Positions 34,310-45,039 of a stretch of DNA of 64,000 nucleotides are shown here, in pieces. Source of the DNA: Armigeres subalbatus (lineage: Eukaryota; Arthropoda; Insecta; Diptera; Culicidae); the NCBI RefSeq assembly GCF_024139115.2, contig NC_085140.1, positions 297,133,293-297,197,292 of the forward strand. The letters are read 5' to 3'. A program made the translations under genes and the position numbers. Within the stretch, counting starts at the first letter, position 1. Every line of letters begins with the position of its first letter. The notes beneath the pieces were generated by a model. That model was not told where the DNA came from. It saw only the letters and a program-made list of their open reading frames with translations, and did no database searches.

Positions 34310-34900
34310 TCCCGAGCAGGAGCGACTACCTCGATACCATACTCTGTTATGCACTAGCCTTGCATAAGAGGTAACATATAAAAAAAATACCAAAAATTCA
34401 TATGCAGAATACTTTAGGCATAACATACTTAGGTATTTAAATAATAATAATTTGTTATGCGTTTGGTATTGTAACAGAGTATGTTATGGGGCCCTCCTTA
34501 GCCGTGCGGTAAAACGCGCGGCTACAAAGCAAGACCATGCTGAGTGTGGCTGGGTTCGATTCCCGGTGCCGGTCTAGGCAATTTTCGGTTTGGAAATTGT
34601 CTCGACTTCCCTGGGTATCATCGTGTTAGCCTCATGATATACGAATGCAAAAAAGGTAACTTGAGTAAGAAACCTCGCGGTTGATAACTGTGGAAGTGCT
34701 TAATGAACACTAAGCTGCGAGGCGGCTCTGTCCCAGTGGGGGATGTAATGCCAATAAGAAGAAGAAGAAGAAGATATTATGCCTGAAGTATTCTGCATAT
34801 TAGTGTTTGGTATTTTACCTCTTATGCAAGACTGGTTCATAACAGAGTAAGGTATCAATAACAGAATGAGGTATCATTGAGGTAATTTCTCCTGCTCGGG
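34310..34900. mobile_element. TA-target MITE, CCCGAGCA family, copy 2 (with SINE)
   Basis: The ends CCCGAGCAGGAG and CTCCTGCTCGGG lie between TA dinucleotides. The uninterrupted LINE at 19711-19735 (GCACTGGCTAGAGCGCTGCA) is the matching empty site. Only TA is duplicated. Inner arms pair (ATACCATACTCTGTTATG and its counterpart; TTACCTCTTATGCAAG). A complete SINE sits at its centre (34489-34773). Confidence 0.9.
34489..34773 (+). mobile_element. Feilai-like SINE, complete copy
   Basis: It starts GGGCCCTCCTTAGCCGTGCG with a box-A-like TAGCCGTGCGG. Box B GGTTCGATTCC lies in a perfect CTGGG/CCCGG stem at about 34550. The body includes GGTCTAGGCAATTTTCGG and GTGGAAGTGCTTAATGAAC and ends in five GAA/AAG units. 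Flanks ATGTTATG (34481-34488) and ATATTATG (34774-34781) look like an 8-bp duplication with one change. Partial copies are at 21953-22209 and 36759-36808. Confidence 0.9.
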
Positions 34901-34901
34901 T

Positions 34902-35158
34902 AGCCAGTGCCTCACCACCGTGTTTAAACAGCTCTCCTGGTAGTTGGTCAACTCCAGGGGCTTTGTTGTTTTTCAGCCGGCCGATCTCCTCCTGGATTTC
35001 CTGGAGACTATGTCCTGCGCGCGTGCTCCTAGGTTCATCACCATACCGCCACCGTTGTCTGCCACATCGCCATTCAGGTGCTCTTCGTAGTGCTGCCGCC
35101 ACCTTTGGATCACCTTACGCTCGTTTGTAAGAAGGTTCCCGTTCATGTCCTTACACAC
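34902..35158 (-). pseudogene. LINE pre-RT linker fragment
   Basis: CKDMNGNLLTNERKVIQRWR, then DVADNGGGMVMNLGARAQD, LQEIQEEIGRLKNNKAPGVD and LPGELFKHGGEALA, in two frames. The 5' end adjoins endonuclease sequence after a deletion; the 3' end is cut by the MITE. Confidence 0.8.
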
Positions 35159-35159
35159 A

Positions 35160-35878
35160 TCGTGATGTCGGAGAAGAATTTACCGTCGATTAGAAAGTGA
35201 TTGATTTGGTTTTCCGTTTCATGATTAGGTGAATTCCATATGGCCTTGTGGATATTCTTGGGGGGAAGAAAGGGCTCGGACTACCATTCCACGGGAGGCT
35301 GCAAAGATTATGCATCGTTGGGCGTTGTCGCTCGATACGGTATGCAGACTATCCGGTCCGATGACCGGTCTATACATTTCCTCCCTTCCTACCTGTGCGT
35401 TCATGTCGCCGATGACGATTTTGACGTCCCGCAGTGGGCATCCATCGTACGTCTGCTCCAGCTGTGCATAGAACGCTTCTTTCTGGTCGTCGGGTCTCCC
35501 TTGCACGTTGATGATGCTATAGTTGAAGAATCGGCCTTTTATCCTCAGCTTGCACATCCTTGCGTTGATTGGCTGCCACCCAATCACGCGTTGGCGCATC
35601 TTTCCCAGCACTATGAAGCCGGTTCCCAGCTCGTTGGTGGTGCCACAGCTTTGAGTCGCTCGATGCCCGCTCTTCCACACTTTCTGTCCTGTCCAGAAAA
35701 TTTCCTGCAGCGCTACGATGTCGAAGTTGCGGGGATGTAATTCATCGTAGATTATCCTGTCGCAACCTGCGAAGCCTACGACTTGCAGTACAGGCATACC
35801 TCGATAGTACGTACACCTGCGAAATTTTAGTGTACGTACAATCGAAGCGTAAAAAAAAGCGCAAAAAAAACCGAACAA
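35160..35878 (-). pseudogene. LINE APE-type endonuclease
   Basis: The 217-residue frame contains NFDIVALQEIFWTGQ (the LQE motif with catalytic Glu), MRQRVIGWQPINARMCKLRI, GRFFNYSIINVQGRPDD, VKIVIGDMNAQVGREEMYRP (Asp and Asn of the GDxN motif) and SLHTVSSDNAQRC. Past 35225 the frame shifts into ENQINHFLIDGKFFSDIT, then a deletion removes the SDH motif. The sequence is homologous to copy 1 but more complete at the N-terminus. Confidence 0.85.
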
Positions 35879-35939
35879 AAATTTTGTTCTTCAGGAAACT
35901 AAGGAATTGCCCCTTGAATGCCCCCTGAAATACTAGAGT

Positions 35940-36660
35940 TTCTTTTGTCTGAAATTATTTCAATACTTAATTTAAAATTTGTTTGGAAATTCAAAAATAT
36001 TTTCCTCTGAAAATTTGGTTATCTCATAGATTTGTTTCAGATATTCTTCTAGAAGTTTCTCCATCGGAAAATTCATCAAACATTTATCTAAAAAATCTCC
36101 TGGGACTCAAACCAGGAACTCCATCACAAACTTCTTCAAGAATTATTTCAGGAAATTCTCCAGGAAATCATTTGGGAATTCCTGATACTCCCACAAAAAC
36201 TCTTTTGGAAATTCTTCCTAAAAAGGAGCTTCATGGAGCAGTTCTTCATGGATGAATTCTTGAAGAAACTTTCGGAGGAAATTCTTAAGAGATTTCTGAA
36301 GGAATTCTTGAGGTAGTTTTCGGGGAAAATCTTGATAAAAGAAAAAGGGGGAGAGTTTCTAGAATAATTTCCGGGGTAATTGTTTTGAGATATTGTTGTG
36401 AATTACTTTTAAAAAAAAACTCGAAAAAACCTAAAGGGTTTTGATTGGATATTTTTGGGGAAGTACCGGCTGAAATATTGTGAATTCCGGCAGGATCTTC
36501 TGGGAGAATTTCTTAAATAATTTCCTGAGGAATTTCAGTGGAAATTTTGGAGGATATTCCGAAAGAGTTTTAAGGAAATTTCTGGAAGAATATCTGGAGA
36601 AATGGCCAGCTGAATTTGCAAATGAATTTCTCAAGGAATTTTCTTCTCAAAAAACTTTTG
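35940..36660. repeat. Degenerate GGAATTCC-type array, fold-back type
   Basis: From 35940 to about 36230 the plus strand is TTCAGATATTCTTC/CTCCAGGAAAT-like. From about 36240 it is CTTGAAGAAAC/CTGAAGGAATTC-like, so the polarity reverses as in the 1.6-kb and 7.2-kb arrays. Open frames such as 36480-36710 are compositional. Confidence 0.6.
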
Positions 36661-36758
36661 CTGCCAGCATCCAATCGTTTAGCAACAACGACGATATTTT
36701 TCCTTGTTAAATTTCCTATGTTGCTAACGTATTTATACATTTTAAGATCTTAATGGTC

Positions 36759-36808
36759 ATGGTCTTGCTTTGTAGCCGCGCATCTTACCGCACGGCTAAG
36801 GAGGGCCC
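36759..36808 (-). mobile_element. Feilai-like SINE head fragment
   Basis: On the minus strand GGGCCCTCCTTAGCCGTGCG is followed by GTAAGATGCGCGGCTACAAAG and GCAAGACCATG. Only the first 50 bases of the SINE are present. Confidence 0.7.
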
Positions 36809-36864
36809 GTTTAAGCATAGGGGAGCAAAAAAGTCAAAATTTGAATCACTCTAGTGTACAATGC

Positions 36865-37035
36865 TACAAGGCAGATCACAGTGAAGGCAATTGGGTTTGA
36901 TTCCCGGTCCGGTCTTGACTTCGCTGGGCAATTAAAATGTCAACATGATATGCTATACACAAAATCTTGGTATAGAATCTTCGCAGTTAATAACTGGGGA
37001 AGTTCCTATGAACAATAATTCCAATGAGAAATGTA
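36865..37035 (+). mobile_element. Diverged SINE fragment
   Basis: GGGTTTGATTCCCGGTCCGG is a box-B region, followed by a body with GGGCAATTAAAATGTC and CGCAGTTAATAACTGGGGAAG, recognisably related to the Feilai-like body but heavily diverged. Confidence 0.5.
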
Positions 37036-38650
37036 GTAACAATGCTCCTATATCAATCATTCAATGCAAGGAGCAGTTCCTCACTTTCAACAAAGAAGAA
37101 AGAGGAAAGCATACACATTTAGACTTCTGCGATAGATTGTTTAAATCTTTAACGGTCCAGTACGAAATTGTACTGAAAGCATATTTATTTATTTATTTAT
37201 TTTTTCAAGCTATTAATAGTGATTTATTTTCATATTTTGAGCCTTCGTTTGTCCATTAACCGTTAGTAATGCTTCCTGTATACTGAATATATGATTCTCA
37301 CCTTTTCCACTGATTAATTCCGTCGTGCTAGACCTTCCGCAGTCATACGGTTTGATCACGCCTTCCGCATTAGTATTCCGAAATCATACGCCGTGGAGTC
37401 GTCTTTTCTCCTACATGTACCACATTCCGTGACATATGAATCGTACCTCAACGATATTCCTGGTCGCTGATACGCCTGCCAAACTTCTTTTTTTTTTCAG
37501 GCAAACAGTTAACAGTATCCGATGACGACAGCCGTAAAAAGATGATGACAATAGTGCGTTTTTAATTTATTCTTTTCTTCGTTTCATGTATCGTACACTT
37601 CTCGATTCCACTGCTTTCGATCACTGACTGAAGATAAGGCACCACAACTACAGGTATCGCAGGTATAACACAAGATCACGTTACCAATCCCCTTCACACG
37701 CACTTCCTTATCGATCGATCTTCGAATTGATCATCTTCTTCTCGTGGCAGCTTCCAAAAATAACATCCGTGCCTGATTCCACTCCTGCTTTGTTTCATTC
37801 AATGACTTTTTCGCACACAGTTTTGTTTGTAAATACGAGGGAAATGAAACTAAAATACGAGGAGGAAGTATTGCGAACAAAGTTGTAAATATCACAATGA
37901 AGGTAAAATCAACCACCAATATTTCGAAAGGTCGCCTTTCAAAGTCACCCACGCAACACAGCACCACCAGCCGGAAGAGCTGAGCATGCTTTTCCTACTG
38001 ATCCTGTCGGATTGCGTGACCGGCTTGCAGTTACGCGAGTAGCATTTATTCACCAAACATCCCTTTTGAAATGTTCGAGACCATATATGCACCGGGGGCT
38101 GAATGGTTTGTTGATTTCCAGGTCGCAAAAGACGGAACAACGAGCCGAAGAAACGCCTCAATCCCCGACTAATCGCCTTTGCTTGGCATGTAGAAAGTTT
38201 CATCGATCATTAAGCCCCCGCGTAACATGGATTGGCGCTGATTCACAGTTTGCAAAGTATGAAAATATGAGTCCTAATATAAAAAGTTGCACAAACTTGA
38301 GATAATTGCGTAATGAACTAAAAATGTTTTAGAACAGCGATGTGCAAAAAAAAATATAGTTATCCTCTTGACCCCCGATCAAATGTCACCGAGAGCCATT
38401 CAACAAAACAAGAGGTCCGCAATAATAAACTTAATAATGAGTAATAAAAGCTGTATGTAAATATAAAGTTCAAACCACGCGAACCACGAATCAAGAGTAC
38501 CACCACTATCTCAATGTTCCTGGCAAAAAAAAAAAACTTATACCACAAAAATAGCACCCCTCAGAAGAATCTAAAAAAGACACAAACCACAAGCGACGAA
38601 CCCCTACACACGATCCGTAGACAATGATTGCCGGGTGAAACAGCTACCAC
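37036..38650. other. Unassigned non-repetitive-looking sequence
   Basis: No transposon motif or protein domain is seen. Overlapping frames on both strands near 37900-38300 have no recognisable family. Confidence 0.35.
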
Positions 38651-38654
38651 GATG

Positions 38655-38850
38655 CTGCAGCAGCGGTGGTCAGCCAGCGGCAGCGTGATCAATGCACTCG
38701 AAACGTAAAGAAACCGGAGCGCGAACGACTTGCCCGATCGGACGGCAAACGGGAACTGAACTCCGAGTTTGGGTGGCGCTCGATTGTGGGCGATCATTTC
38801 GGTCTTTCATTCAAGCTCCATTCAACGGTAGGTGTTTCTTACCTCTGCTT
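38655..38850 (+). promoter_or_regulatory. Possible 5' non-coding exon with splice donor
   Basis: A GC-richer stretch (ACCGGAGCGCGAACGACTTG, GGTGGCGCTCGATTGTGGGC) ends TTCAACG|GTAGGTGTTT, a good donor match. Initiator-like TCATTC precedes it. It could be the first exon of a host gene on the plus strand, but no later exon is visible. Confidence 0.2.
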
Positions 38851-39402
38851 ACCTGTGATGGGCTTACCAACTTGATTGCAACCGGTGGAAGAAAGCAGCC
38901 CAATCGAAAACAACTGCACGCATATAGTGAATGAATACGTTGGATGAACTTGTGATTAACCCTTCAAAAGACCATGGTCACTAGACATATTTATATTGAC
39001 CTCTCGATATTTATGAATCAAATTTGTTTGTAAAATAAAGAAAGCTTTTTGCTCATTTTGGTCCATAAACGAATTTTTCATGAGACTGGGAGGCCATAAG
39101 TATTGCATATCAAAGACTTCAGCTCGACGAATTGAGCAAATGTATATGCGTGTTCGCGAAAGTTTAAAAAACATTAGACAACTTTTAAAATAGTAATTCT
39201 CAAACGAATTATTTCATTTTGTAAAATGGTCAGATCGGACTATGGGCTCAAACATTTTAAACAATATACCTACATACCAACCATTTTATTAATATTTGCA
39301 ATATTTTTTAAAAGAATATTACAGTTAGTGGCTTTCATTGACTTTGATTATTCGAATATAAATCAATCGGACAATCATTAGCTTATGTATGTATAAATAT
39401 TG
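38851..39402. other. AT-rich spacer
   Basis: Nothing is recognised. Confidence 0.4.
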
Positions 39403-39403
39403 A

Positions 39404-40361
39404 TAAAGGGTGTACGGAATCAAAATGCATCACTTTGAACTACTCGCCAGAAATTAGTTTATCAACCGATTGTCATGAAATTTTCAGGGACTGAAATACA
39501 ATATGCAACCTTTGACTATGTATAACTGTTTCACTGTAATTCTTAAATACATCCAAATGCTGAAGCTTTTTTCTTAAATGAGCTCATAAGATTTTGTACA
39601 TGTCTTTTACTAGCATTTTTCATCCTGAAATCTATCTCAACAAAAAAATTAACTAATTTTACTGTCTCAGTCGATTATTTAACTTAATTAAAGTCAACTT
39701 TCCCAAAGAAACCATATTTTTTGACGCCTCTAACTATTACAAAAATCGAAAACAAAACACCAAAAAAGTGCTGCACTGTGAACCGGCCTGAACAATGAGA
39801 TTGATGCTCTCCCAAAATCTGACAAATATCAGTCCAAAATTAGATTTCAGCGCTTTTCCTATTTTTTTGATTTCGGTTTTTACTATAGAAGCTACAAAAC
39901 AGAATGTTTTTTGGAAAGTTTACTTGTATTAGTCGGATAATCGAAAATGTTGACTTTGGAGTTAGAAACCAATACGAAATGTTGACGCGAAAGGCTAAAT
40001 CAACATTTCGTGTTCCGTAATGATCAATTTCGGAGGCTTCCGATGTTCGTGTTTTCATTCCAGACCAGTATCTTTCGATCGGCCGCAATTCTGGTGATTT
40101 TGGTGTCAGAGGCACATAATTGGATTACTAACATATTTTTATGAGATGTGGAATATGGAGGTGAATGCGCAAGATTTATTTGCACACGTCCTATTCCTTC
40201 GGCTGTATTTTCGAAACTACTGGAAATTTCGTAATGAAATTCACGCAGTGTGAATAACACATGCTGAAGCCGTCTTCCACAAAATTTCGTTAAAATCAGC
40301 CCAGGAGGCAAAATGTTATCAACTTTTGTAAGTGATGCAATTTGATTCCGTACACCCTTTA
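39404..40361 (-). mobile_element. Tc1/mariner remnant with 32-bp TIRs
   Basis: The left end, TAAAGGGTGTACGGAATCAA from 39404, matches the inverse of the right end (to 40361) over 32 bases with one difference. TA bounds both sides. At about 0.96 kb it is shorter than an intact mariner, and only transposase scraps remain on the minus strand. Confidence 0.85.
39840..40311 (-). pseudogene. Mariner transposase fragment
   Basis: Two overlapping minus frames hold the end of a Tc1/mariner transposase: MPLTPKSPELRPIERYWSGM, with the catalytic Glu of the PELRPIE motif. The upstream frame covers LPPGLILTKFCGRR-like residual sequence. The two earlier catalytic Asp residues and the DNA-binding domain are missing. 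Confidence 0.7.
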
Positions 40362-40845
40362 CTATTCCTACAAATGAAGCATTATAACTGCATTAATTGT
40401 ATGGTGTCTTCACCAGTTTATTCTTATCTAATAGCTGTTTTTTTGCGATACAGACTTACGTGATGTTCTACCAAAAATGGTTTAACACGAAATAAAAGGA
40501 AAAGATAAATTTTAAATAATAGACTGATGTACACTTTGGAAGCAAGTCACGTTAAATGGCACAGGATTGCAATGTCACATTCATGTGCTGCCCTTTCTAA
40601 CAATCGGCACGTTTCCAGGAAAAAGGTAACTGCTAAAATAGTATTCGTTTATGTCTTATCAAAAATGTGCGCCCTATAAGAATTCGGTAAGGGTAAATAA
40701 GTACATAATATAGCATTTATTTTAAACTATGCAAAACAAATTATAGGAAATAAAACATTACAAAATTAAATTACTTCTTGTCCAATTGAGATATGGATAT
40801 TTCCGGAATTACTTATCAGAACGGAGCAAAACATCACTTTTGATA
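40362..40845. other. AT-rich spacer
   Basis: Nothing is recognised. Confidence 0.4.
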
Positions 40846-40849
40846 CAAT

Positions 40850-41180
40850 CAAAGTTGATTGCCTATGTTCCGGGTAACAGCCACCCGAAGTGGAAAATAA
40901 TTACTATGTCTGAAACTCGATTTGTGCAATTGCACAACATGTGAAAGATTTAGTTCGAAGAATGTATTGGAGGGTAATCACTTCCTTTGGTGGGGTTCGA
41001 TCCTACGAAACCAGTACGCTAGACAAGTGCTTTCCCTACTAAGCTACGAAGGACCTCCATCGTGCTCCACAGCTCTGATGAGCTACTGATGAGACCAAAT
41101 TTCCAACACCAGGAACATAACCGAACTCTCGCAATCTATTTTTAAAACCAACTCATTCACGTGCATTGTCTCTGCCTAGC
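40850..41180 (-). repeat. Diverged single copy of the 492-bp array unit
   Basis: ATCAAAGTTGATTGCCTATG, CATGTGAAAGATTTAGTTCG and CTACTAAGCTACGAAGGACC correspond to the array at 11-14 kb. Its tRNA-like part (40984-41052, minus) has anticodon loop CTAGCGT (AGC, Ala) and a better box B, GGATCGAACCC. This older solitary copy shows that the unit was dispersed before the array expanded. Confidence 0.75.
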
Positions 41181-41453
41181 GTACTACAAAAGGTCATGAT
41201 CGTCATAAGACAGAGAGCAAAGCGGTTTTTTTTTTGTTCAAGCGACCAAATGAAAAAATCGTGGGTTCTTTGATCAACTTCGCATGAAAGGCAGTCATGA
41301 AAGGATGGTGTACTGTATTTTAAAATTAATATTTCTAAATTATTTTAATAGATATATGCAAAGAATAGTGACTAGTCGATTAATTAATTAAAGGAATAAT
41401 TCACCGAGTTGAAAGTGATAATAAACACAAAAAAAAGCAGATATTGCACACTT

Positions 41454-41855
41454 TCATGTCCTGCCACGGAACAAATATTTTTTGAGATTTTGTAGCATAA
41501 CATTTATTCTTCGAGTTTCTATAGATATCGAAAGGGGCAGATATGTAAACATCTCGTGACATATCTCATTAAAAATGAGAAATTCCAGTAGGGTCCCAGC
41601 TTTTAGCCAGCGTAGTAGTAGTGCGGTGGATCTACTCCGCATTCCCCTACCCGTATTGTTTACGGACTCGACCTTGCCAGGAATCATCTTCACTACCTTT
41701 CCAACGACCACGACACTCAAGTCTCCAACTCTATTGGTTTGAATCATTATTAGTACTAGTACGACGGTAATATACGGTAATAACATACAAAAGTGGTACC
41801 GTGCGGGATCGAAATCCGTACAGCACCGAAATCCGTCCACCTCATGAGATATCAA
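41454..41855 (-). other. 133-residue open frame, unrecognised
   Basis: The frame contains NRVGDLSVVVVGKVVKMIPG, loosely similar to the C-terminal VGDL...GRVxxVxPG pattern of BEL/Pao integrase regions. The match is short and nothing else of a retroelement is visible. The upstream end overlaps the inverted-repeat element at 41799. It may be a decayed retroelement scrap or chance. Confidence 0.2.
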
Positions 41856-42291
41856 TAAATTGAAGGGGGTTAAAGGTAATTAATGTAGAAATAATGTATC
41901 TTGTCCTGCTCAGATACTTGGCAGTAAACTTTTAGAGCATAGAAATGGAAAGAAGGCTTTGAAATTAAAACAACAAACATCAAAAACAAATCACCACCCA
42001 CCAAACGCGGAGTTTTTGTCGCCATTTTGTTTTTGGGTAGAGCATTATTGCACCAAAAGTAACTGTGTTTCTTTGCTAATTGCGAATCATTACATAAGAT
42101 AAGCAGAATACAAATCGAAGGGATCGCTTCTCAAGGTGCGTATCGAACTATTTACAGTGGTAGTTTAGTCAATCAGACTGTTTCAATTTAAATATTTAGT
42201 TAAAAAAAATAGCTGTACGGATTTTAATCCATTGATTCGAAATCCGTCCACGGTACATATACCAAGGTGCACGGATTTCGATGCCTCACCG
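41799..42291. mobile_element. TA-flanked inverted-repeat element (MITE-like)
   Basis: CCGTGCGGGATCGAAATCCGT at the left pairs with ACGGATTTCGATGCCTCACCG at the right (18 of 21), with TA outside each end. Further CGAAATCCGTCCAC motifs lie near both ends. Non-coding, 493 bp. Confidence 0.6.
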
Positions 42292-42539
42292 TAGGGCGTT
42301 ACCGTTTTATCGTCTTCTATTTCTAACAGTATAAAGGCTAAGGGCCTGAGGTTGATAGCTCCCTCATTACTTGGGTCAATGTCTTGAAAGTTTCTTCATT
42401 TGGTGGCAGATAATATTATTTAACGTAGACTATGCCGTGTGTAGCAGGCCAGCAACTCTTCGAGATACTGTTTGGTCTGAATTATACAAAAAGTCATTCC
42501 ACGGAAGTAATCTTGAAGCATATCTTGTGAACTTTCCGT

Positions 42540-42720
42540 TTTTACGCGGGGGATACGTACCACGAAGATCCCGAAAACCGCGTAAAAACGACTCCACCAA
42601 AAATCGATTTTCCGCGGTTTTCTCATGTAAAATGACTTTTTAGAAAAATCCGCGTAAATTCCTAAATTCACTTAAAAAAAACCGACGTAAATACCAAAAT
42701 CCGCGTAAAAACGACCCCAG
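42540..42720. repeat. Clustered CGCGTAAAAACG motifs
   Basis: CGTTTTTACGCGG, ACCGCGTAAAAACGACT, CCGCGTAAATTCC and CCGCGTAAAAACGACCCC repeat in both orientations over 180 bp, a degenerate short-motif array. No gene. Confidence 0.5.
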
Positions 42721-42794
42721 TGTATCAGCATATGGGCACCAAATCACACAAGCAGTTTTGAGCGTGGAACAATACAGAAAATAGTAGGGGACGA

Positions 42795-43633
42795 GGTTCG
42801 GTTGTGGGCACCCTTTTGTCTTTGATCCATAACTTTGGCCCTAGTTGATTTTATGCCGCCATTTGTATACCAATGGAAAGCTAGACTAATAAACTTACTA
42901 CTAGCGAAAAAAATAGTTTGATTTCATCGGTTTGAAAAAAAATATTGACAATTTTGTAAATTTGACATTTTTGGACATTTCAATTTTGTGGTTCGGTTGG
43001 GGGCACCCTTGAAAACTCAGCTAAAAACAGAGAAGCATGAATTGAAACCACACAGATTTGAAGAGAAGGAATAATTTATTCATTTTAATAGCCAGGAGAC
43101 ACCAAAAAATCAGATCAATCCACCTAGCAGTATGATGCCTCCATCGGTGCATTAGGGAGGATATTGAAAAAAAAATCACATAAGAAAAGTCTAAAATAGC
43201 ACTTTAGGTAAATGGGTTTCAATTTTTCATTGATTTACGTTTTATTGATTCACCTCACAGTAAAAAAAAATCCTGATTAATCACCCTAGCGGTAATAGTG
43301 CCTTTCTCGTCAATTACAAAAAATAATATTTTGGCCATAAATTTTGATCCCATAGTCCAATCTGACCAATTTTCAATAGGAAACAATGGGACAGGATTCC
43401 CCATCGAATGCAACTTGTTGCAAGCAAATCAGTCAACGATTTGTTCCAAAAAGTGTAGATATAATAACTAGACATACCCTTGGAACAAAAATATGAAAAT
43501 AAAATTTATTACAACCAATTATGTCTAAATAATTATAAAAACTGCATAAAAACGTAATTTTAAATAAGTTAGGGGACAACTAAAATTATATTGAATTATT
43601 TGTCAATAAAATAAGGGTGCCCATAACCGAACC
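42795..43633. mobile_element. TIR element (GGTTCGGTTGTGGGCACCCTT)
   Basis: The 21-bp ends differ at one base. An extra internal copy (GGTTCGGTTGGGGGCACCCTT) is near 42992. A truncated CCTAGCGGT-type repeat is inserted at 43262-43457. A diverged solo end is near 45029 (GGTGCCCACAATCGAA). Non-coding, 839 bp. Confidence 0.65.
43262..43457. mobile_element. CCTAGCGGT/ACGAGAAAG repeat, copy 3 (truncated)
   Basis: Matches the left half of copies at 5123 and 6171: TCCTGATTAATCACCCTAGC, GTGCCTTTCTCGT, AATGGGACAGGATTCCCC. The right half and CA tract are missing. Confidence 0.65.
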
Positions 43634-43660
43634 AATAAAGGTATATTACTATTTATCAGA

Positions 43661-44016
43661 CTAAGGCCGGAGTGGCCTGTGCTGCACATAAAAGTCTTCT
43701 CCATTCAGCTCGGTCCATGGCTGCACTTCGCCAGCCACGCAGTCTGCGGAGGGTCCGCAAATCGTCCTCCACCTGATCGATCCACGCTGTGCACCTCGCC
43801 TTCTTGTTCCCGTCGTATCGTTGTCGAGAACCATTTTCACCGGATTATTGTCCGACATTCTGGCTACGTGCCCGGCCAACTGCAGTCTTCCGGTTTTCGC
43901 GGTGTGAACGATGGATGGTTCTCCCAACAGCTGATGCAACTCGTGGTTCATTCGCCTCCTCCACGTACCGTCCGCCATCTGCACCCCACCATAGATGGTA
44001 CGCAACACTTTGTTAC
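43661..44016 (-). pseudogene. LINE C-terminal region
   Basis: KVLRTIYGGVQMADGTWRRR, MNHELHQLLGEPSIVHTAKT, HVARMSDNNPVKMVLDND and TTGTRRRGAQRG, then frameshifted to the end. It is homologous to 20780-21110 and 34030-34306. Confidence 0.85.
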
Positions 44017-44017
44017 G

Positions 44018-44406
44018 GTTCATTTTATCTTTAATATTAGTGACAAATGTTTGAGTAAAATTGGATAATGTCCCATTCCTGAATGTTCTGTGTTCTGTGT
44101 TCTGTTGGGCCTGAAGATAGGCAATTAAAATTATAAATAGAAAAACTCCCAGACACAGACTTGATATTGCTGGTGCCACATGGCACAAATTAATTAATGG
44201 TGCCCAAATAGGATCTGAATCCTACACCAAATAGAGCTATGTATTCAACGGGCTGTTGTAGACAAAATGCAAAACGCAATGAGAACACATTTGCGGGATT
44301 TGACTGATGGACCAAAATCTTGTAAGGAAACCTCGTCATATCTCGCAATGGGTAACAAATTGGACGTTTCTCTCGGGGCACAGAGATCGTCAATCATGGT
44401 GTCCTT
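44018..44406. other. Insertion of unknown family in LINE copy 3
   Basis: This 389-bp segment replaces nothing in the LINE; EIFKR and KVLRT on either side are adjacent in copy 1. It has TGTTCTGTGTTCTGTGTTCTG triplication near 44087 and no recognisable termini. Confidence 0.5.
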
Positions 44407-44461
44407 TTAAAAATTTCCTGTACGCGTTGGTCCTCCACGAGCATCGTCCAGGTCTCGTGTC

Positions 44462-44890
44462 CAGAGTGTAAAATAATCGACTTTTTTGGTGAAGACCACC
44501 TTTCTTCACTTGTCAGCTCACTTCCAGGCACATTCATTTTCGGCTCTGGACTGTCAATATTCAGTTGAATATTAGTCATTGAATATTTATGCACATTCTA
44601 TAAATCGATAAATTATCTGAAATCTGAACACGTTTTTATTGAGTAAAGTAATTTATCACACAGAAATGAATCCGATTTGCATCCGCGAGGCCCTTTCAAC
44701 GGTAAGCATCAATATAAACAATACTAATTTTGTTTTTTTCTGCACATAGTAAACACACTCAGTGACAGTCGAATGAATGAGTTGGTGGAGCAGTCGTTTG
44801 ACTATGTCATTCTATGTTTTGAATAATCATGCGATGTTTGTCAAAATTCGGACTGAAGTTGCTTCATGAAGATGAATATTTTATGCTCTG
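44462..44890. mobile_element. hAT-like non-autonomous element, 429 bp
   Basis: The ends CAGAGTGTAAAATAATC and (inverse) CAGAGCATAAAATATTC form imperfect TIRs. The direct repeat CTCGTGTC (44454-44461 and 44891-44898) is an 8-bp target-site duplication in the LINE codons for HE/T of GHETW, confirmed by uninterrupted copy 1. Inside, ATGAATCCGATTTGCATCCG ends in a donor-like ACG|GTAAGC. Confidence 0.85.
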
Positions 44891-45039
44891 CTCGTGTCCG
44901 TAGAGAACTACCGGTCTTATAAGCGTTTTGTAGATAGTCAGTTTGGTACGGCGGCGAACTCTATTCGATCGGAGCGTTTTGCGGAGTCCAAAGTACGTAC
45001 GATTTCTGGTATCATTATCGGCGGTCAATAAAGGTGCCC

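Larger units (their letters stand above)
34022..35860 (-). mobile_element. LINE copy 2 (same family as 17.7-21.1 kb), internally deleted
   Basis: Read on the minus strand, it has an endonuclease (35860-35160), then a jump to the pre-RT linker (35158-34902), a MITE insertion, then RALHWVIT joined directly to the C-terminal KIGRPRWVGYVTRM. Most of the reverse transcriptase is deleted. The 3' end, near 34022, is followed by an AT-rich tail (AATAATAATAAAGC on minus). It shares high identity with copy 1, for example KDMNGNLLTNE and HGGEALA. Confidence 0.85.
43661..45015 (-). mobile_element. LINE copy 3, 3' part, with two insertions
   Basis: Minus-strand order: 45015-44899 (LRSNRVRRRTKLTIYKTLIR, VVLYGHE), hAT-like insertion 44462-44890, 44453-44407 (TWTMLVEDQRVQEIFKR), a second insert of about 390 bp (44018-44406), then 44016-43661 (KVLRTIYGGVQMADGTWRRR to the C-terminus). 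Comparison with copy 1 at 20700-20830 shows where each insert entered. Confidence 0.85.

Noticed and set aside
38012..38305. 97-residue plus-strand host protein
   Set aside because: No conserved motif, overlapping open frames on the other strand, and no splice partner.
41454..41855. BEL/Pao retroelement gene
   Set aside because: Only a short VGDL...GK resemblance was seen; no protease, RT, integrase core or LTRs are visible nearby.
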